Shown here: one piece after another, positions 5,207 to 8,009 of the stretch
Position numbering within the stretch: position 1 is the stretch's first letter
How the letters are laid out: each line of letters opens with the position of its first letter
DNA from: JBDKJS01 sp039806065
Lineage (GTDB): Bacteria > Bacteroidota > Bacteroidia > AKYH767-A > 2013-40CM-41-45
Length of the DNA stretch: 8,009 nucleotides
Reading direction: 5' to 3'
NCBI GenBank assembly: GCA_039806065.1
Contig: JBDKJS010000102.1
Coordinates: 1-8,009 of the forward strand
Program-made: the position numbers and the translations under genes
Notes under the pieces: model-generated
What the model was told of the DNA's origin: nothing
Database searches by the model: none
The model's input: only the letters and a program-made list of their open reading frames with translations

Positions 5207-7852
5207 CAATCATTCAGGCTTCATGCCGAGTATCGAAATGATTGGTATGGTCCGGGTGCTGTGATGAACGAAGACATTCCGGGTTATCCCGCTGTTACCT
5301 TACAAGCACAAACCACCGCTGATCAATTTGTAATTGAAACCAATAACAGTGCCAATAGATGGCGCAAATACGGCTATACGAACTTGAACGAATGGGCTCC
5401 CTATGTAATGTACACATTAATTGTTACTGATAATTATTTAAGCGATTCCACTACAATTGGAAAATGGTACACTACAAGATTAAAAAATGTAGGAGTACAA
5501 TCCACCAATGCTATTGTTATGGAAACAACTAATGCCCCAGTTGATTTTACAGCCAATCCCATTTCTCAAAACCCCGCCAACGTAGTTTCGTATGGCCAAC
5601 CAGTTACAATTTCCGTTAGCTTGTTGCAACCAAAGTCGATTGAGGAATTTGTTTATGTAAGGTATTCAACTGATAATTTTCAATCAAGTCAAATAATACC
5701 TGTAGCTATTTTACCTCAAGGTGATTCAGGGGTTGCAGTCATACCCGGATTGCCCCCAGCAACAGAAGTAACCTATTATGCCTTCACAAGCACGGTAAAC
5801 ATTGGTTCCAATTTTCTTGATTATGATTTGATAACACTCAAGCAAGCCAATAATGGAGGAGTAAATTACCAATATCGCACTTCAGCATTTATGGTAGATG
5901 TTACATTCTTGCTTGACTTAACAGGGCAAACTATTAGCCCAGATGGAGTTCACCTGGCAGGGAGCTTCAATAATTTTGATCCAGATTCTTTACCAATGGA
6001 CAGTGTAGGTTCGGGCTTGTACGCGGCAACTATATCGTTAGATAGTTCTGCAACGGTTAAATACAAATTTATCAATGGCAATGAATTTATTACCGGTGAA
6101 GAAGAACAAGTGCCTGCACTGTGTGGGGTGCCCAATGGTTTTGGGGGATATGATAGGGAATTAATAGTACCCAATCTATCAGATACTTTGCCGATTGTTT
6201 GCTTTAGTTCTTGCAGTGCTTGTGTGCCCGCTAACCCAGTTATAGTTACTTTCCAAGTTGACTTAGGCGGCAGCTTACCCAGTATTGATGGGGTTCATTT
6301 AACAGGTAGTTTCAATGGATTTGATCCTGATTCCTTATTCATGTCTAATATTGGTGGAAGCATTTACAGTGTAGATGTTACCTTAAATTCTGGAAGTCAA
6401 ATTGAGTATAAATTTATTAACGGCAATGAATTCATACCAGGTGAGGAAGAAACAGTGCCTTCAGGCTGTGGAGTGCCCAATGGATTTGGAGGATACAACA
6501 GATCTCTTACCATCCCGCTAAGTGGAGTAACGCTTCCCCCGGTTTGTATTAGCAGTTGTGGACCTTGCTCAGTGGCTGGCTTTGCTGATGTGGTATTTAG
6601 TGTTGATCTTTCTCAACAGCTGGTGAGTGCTGATGGAGTGCACCTGGCAGGTAGCTTTAATGGTTTTAACCCTACAAGCCTTCCAATGTCAACTACCGGA
6701 AATAGTATATATCGAACCACAGTAAGATTAGACACTTCTCTTACAGTTTTATACAAATTTATCAATGGTAATGAATTGATTTTTGGAGAAGAAGAAATAG
6801 TACCTCAGCAATGTGGAGTACCCAATGGTTTTGGAGGGTTTAATAGAACTCTTCAAGTGTCCAATGTTGATGATAGTTTAGACTTGGTTTGTTTTAGTAG
6901 CTGCGCAGCTTGTGTGCCTTTAAGTTTTGACACAGTAGTACTATTGCTCAATTTAGGATTATTGCCGCCCAACACTGATGGCGTACATGTGGCAGGTAGC
7001 TTCAATAATTTTGATCCTGATTCCACTCCTATGACATCGGTGAATGGTGCAGTTTATGCAGCCACTATCATTGTTCCTAGCGGAAGTTCGTTTCAATACA
7101 AGTTTATAAATGGAAATGAATTCATAACTGGCGAAGAAGAAACAGTGCCGCAGTCGTGTGGAGTTCCCAATGGCTTTGGAGGCTATAATCGAAATTTCAC
7201 CACCACGTTATCGCGAGATACCATTGGGCCAGTTTGTTTTAGCGCATGCAGTAATTGTAATCCAACAAGTACAGTTACTATTAGGATGCAATTGGGTGCT
7301 TTACCAGTAAATGCTGATGGCGTACACCTGGCAGGAAATTTTAATGGCTTTAGTCCTGATAGCACCTTAATGAATGTAGTGCTGGGAAATACTTTCGAAT
7401 ACCAAGCACAGTTTGAAGAGGGAAGTGTGGTGCTGTATAAATTTATCAATGGCAATGAATTTATTTTGGGCGAAGAGGAATCAGTTCCGCAAGCATGTGG
7501 CGTTCCCAATGGTTTTGGAGGATTTAACAGATCATTCACCGTGCCTGCCCAAGACACCATTTTGGAAGCAGTTTGTTTTTCAAGTTGTGGTCCCTGTCCA
7601 ACTTCTTTGAACAATTATATCGAGGCTTTAGCCTCGTACTATCCCAATCCCATGGATGATTATATAAGAATTGAACTAAAGAAAGAAGTTAGTTCCATTA
7701 TCGTTACCGATGCTTTGGGTGCTAGGGTTGCGGAATTAACCAATGTAAGAGGAGTCATTCAATTGGATACAGAACTGTGGTCAAGTGGATTGTATATAGT
7801 TCAGTTAATAAGCAACCAGCAGGTGCAAGTAATCAAGCTCTTGAGGCAGTAA
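5150..7852 (+). CDS. Secreted protein with five four-cysteine repeats and T9SS type A sorting domain
   Basis: This 900-residue exported protein is complete. Residues 1-19 form a signal peptide (MRNQ, a Leu/Phe-rich core, NFA then Gln), which supports the start at 5150. Residues 20-130 and 131-245 are two beta-rich regions without cysteines; the second resembles an E-set/Ig-like domain (TISVSL, VYVRYSTDNF, VTYYAF). Five tandem repeats follow (249-363, 364-478, 479-593, 594-706, 707-816). Each begins with a strand, then DGVHLAGSFNxFxPDS, YKFINGNE, GEEE, CGVPNGFGG and C-x3-C-x2-C. The first half of the unit recalls carbohydrate-binding/E-set modules related to CBM20/CBM48, where similar GxFNxW and YKF strands occur. 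Residues 824-900 are a T9SS type A sorting domain (YYPNPMDDYI, GLYIVQL, VIKLLRQ). No catalytic domain is visible. A glycan- or surface-binding role is inference. The gene is transcribed alone and converges with an OmpH-family gene 6 bp downstream. Confidence 0.93.
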   Translation: MRNQLLLILFLFLTHGNFAQSFRLHAEYRNDWYGPGAVMNEDIPGYPAVTLQAQTTADQFVIETNNSANRWRKYGYTNLNEWAPYVMYTLIVTDNYLSDSTTIGKWYTTRLKNVGVQSTNAIVMETTNAPVDFTANPISQNPANVVSYGQPVTISVSLLQPKSIEEFVYVRYSTDNFQSSQIIPVAILPQGDSGVAVIPGLPPATEVTYYAFTSTVNIGSNFLDYDLITLKQANNGGVNYQYRTSAFMVDVTFLLDLTGQTISPDGVHLAGSFNNFDPDSLPMDSVGSGLYAATISLDSSATVKYKFINGNEFITGEEEQVPALCGVPNGFGGYDRELIVPNLSDTLPIVCFSSCSACVPANPVIVTFQVDLGGSLPSIDGVHLTGSFNGFDPDSLFMSNIGGSIYSVDVTLNSGSQIEYKFINGNEFIPGEEETVPSGCGVPNGFGGYNRSLTIPLSGVTLPPVCISSCGPCSVAGFADVVFSVDLSQQLVSADGVHLAGSFNGFNPTSLPMSTTGNSIYRTTVRLDTSLTVLYKFINGNELIFGEEEIVPQQCGVPNGFGGFNRTLQVSNVDDSLDLVCFSSCAACVPLSFDTVVLLLNLGLLPPNTDGVHVAGSFNNFDPDSTPMTSVNGAVYAATIIVPSGSSFQYKFINGNEFITGEEETVPQSCGVPNGFGGYNRNFTTTLSRDTIGPVCFSACSNCNPTSTVTIRMQLGALPVNADGVHLAGNFNGFSPDSTLMNVVLGNTFEYQAQFEEGSVVLYKFINGNEFILGEEESVPQACGVPNGFGGFNRSFTVPAQDTILEAVCFSSCGPCPTSLNNYIEALASYYPNPMDDYIRIELKKEVSSIIVTDALGARVAELTNVRGVIQLDTELWSSGLYIVQLISNQQVQVIKLLRQ
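5894..7597 (+). repeat. Five tandem ~345-bp coding repeats (four-cysteine modules)
   Basis: Units start at 5894, 6239, 6584, 6929 and 7268. The first three are exactly 345 bp (115 residues) and the fourth is 339 bp. The DGVH motif recurs at residues 265, 380, 495, 610 and 723. Each unit carries four cysteines with fixed spacing C-x25-C-x3-C-x2-C: 325/351/355/358, 440/466/470/473, 555/581/585/588, 670/696/700/703 and 783/809/813/816. DNA similarity is strongest around the codons for YKFINGNE and CGVPNGFGG, for example CCCAATGG followed by TTTGG in every unit. The first half of each unit varies more. Confidence 0.95.
7619..7849 (+). other. T9SS type A C-terminal sorting domain
   Basis: Residues 824-900 of the repeat protein have the type A pattern: YYPNP near the start, an I-R-I-E-L strand, an I-V-T-D-A-L-G-A-R-V strand, L-W-S-S-G-L-Y-I-V-Q-L, and a short basic end, VIKLLRQ. 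In known systems this domain is recognised by the type IX translocon and usually removed, with the protein anchored to surface lipopolysaccharide or released. Confidence 0.93.
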
Positions 7853-7858
7853 AGCAGT

Positions 7859-8008
7859 TTATTTAGTAAGAGGGTAAGCTGCATTTAAACCAGAAATAAC
7901 ATCTTGGGTCACATCCAAACTGTCATTAGCAAATAAAATGCCTCCACTTTTTTGATAACCTAAAACGTAGCTAAAATTATTTTGAGCGGCAAAAGTTCTG
8001 AGGAAAGA
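7859..8008 (-). CDS. C-terminal end of an OmpH/Skp-family periplasmic chaperone (partial)
   Basis: Reading the minus strand from the right edge gives 49 residues ending in TAA (TTA at 7859-7861 on the plus strand). The peptide includes FLRTFAAQNNFSYVLG, then GGILFANDSLDVTQDVI and SGLNAAY. This matches the conserved end of OmpH/Skp proteins in Bacteroidota, where a Y-x-[YV]-[IV]-L strand is followed by [LV]-[YF]-A-x-x-S-L-D-[IV]-T-x-[DE]-V-I and G-L-N. Skp-type chaperones hold unfolded outer-membrane proteins in the periplasm on the way to the BAM complex. The N-terminal part, including the signal peptide and coiled-coil arms, is beyond the window. The end converges with the 900-residue protein gene, leaving 6 bp between stop codons. 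The family call rests on this short tail only. Confidence 0.8.
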   Translation of the reverse strand, partial: SFLRTFAAQNNFSYVLGYQKSGGILFANDSLDVTQDVISGLNAAYPLTK

Positions 8009-8009
8009 A

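Noticed and set aside
7183..7614. 143-codon minus-strand open frame inside the 900-residue protein gene
   Set aside because: It lies opposite the strongest repeat segments, and its NPPKPLGTPHACGT-type peptide is the reverse reading of the NGFGG region. A similar stretch appears opposite another repeat at 5950-6174. It is not a real gene.
7853..7900. Possible bidirectional terminator between the repeat-protein gene and the OmpH-family gene
   Set aside because: Only a 4-bp GCAG/CTGC pairing is visible, with no T tract, and the gap between stops is 6 bp.

Overview
The window most likely comes from a member of the phylum Bacteroidota. The evidence is an AT-rich, Asn/Thr/Ser-rich coding style and two large proteins ending in type IX secretion system (T9SS) sorting domains, one of type B (gliding-motility C-terminal, CHU_C-like) and one of type A. 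No Shine-Dalgarno sequences are seen, there is a TAnnTTTG-type promoter element, and an OmpH/Skp-family gene end is present. The genus cannot be determined from this sequence.

Layout: (1) 1-4186, plus strand: the 3' part of a giant secreted surface protein whose frame is already open at the left edge. It has two divergent Ig-like units, eleven tandem Ig-like units of about 90 residues, one more divergent unit, a PKD domain and a T9SS type B sorting domain. (2) 4175-5035, minus strand: a complete LpxL/HtrB-type lysophospholipid (lipid A) acyltransferase, tail to tail with gene 1 and overlapping it by 12 bp. (3) 5036-5149: a 114-bp divergent intergenic region with a candidate promoter for the next gene and an 8-bp perfect inverted repeat. 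(4) 5150-7852, plus strand: a complete 900-residue secreted protein with a signal peptide, two N-terminal beta-rich regions, five repeats of 113-115 residues with four cysteines each, and a T9SS type A sorting domain. (5) 7859-8008, minus strand: the last 49 codons of an OmpH/Skp-family periplasmic chaperone, convergent with gene 4 and 6 bp from it.

Functionally the window concerns the cell envelope: two T9SS cargo proteins that are probably displayed or released outside the cell, an enzyme of outer-membrane lipid synthesis, and a chaperone for outer-membrane proteins. The genes alternate in strand, so none form an operon within the window, and any cooperation is inference. There are no RNA genes, mobile elements, CRISPR arrays or recognisable defence systems. 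The least ordinary content is the two repeat proteins. The cysteine-patterned repeat array of the 900-residue protein is the best candidate for something not well characterised.
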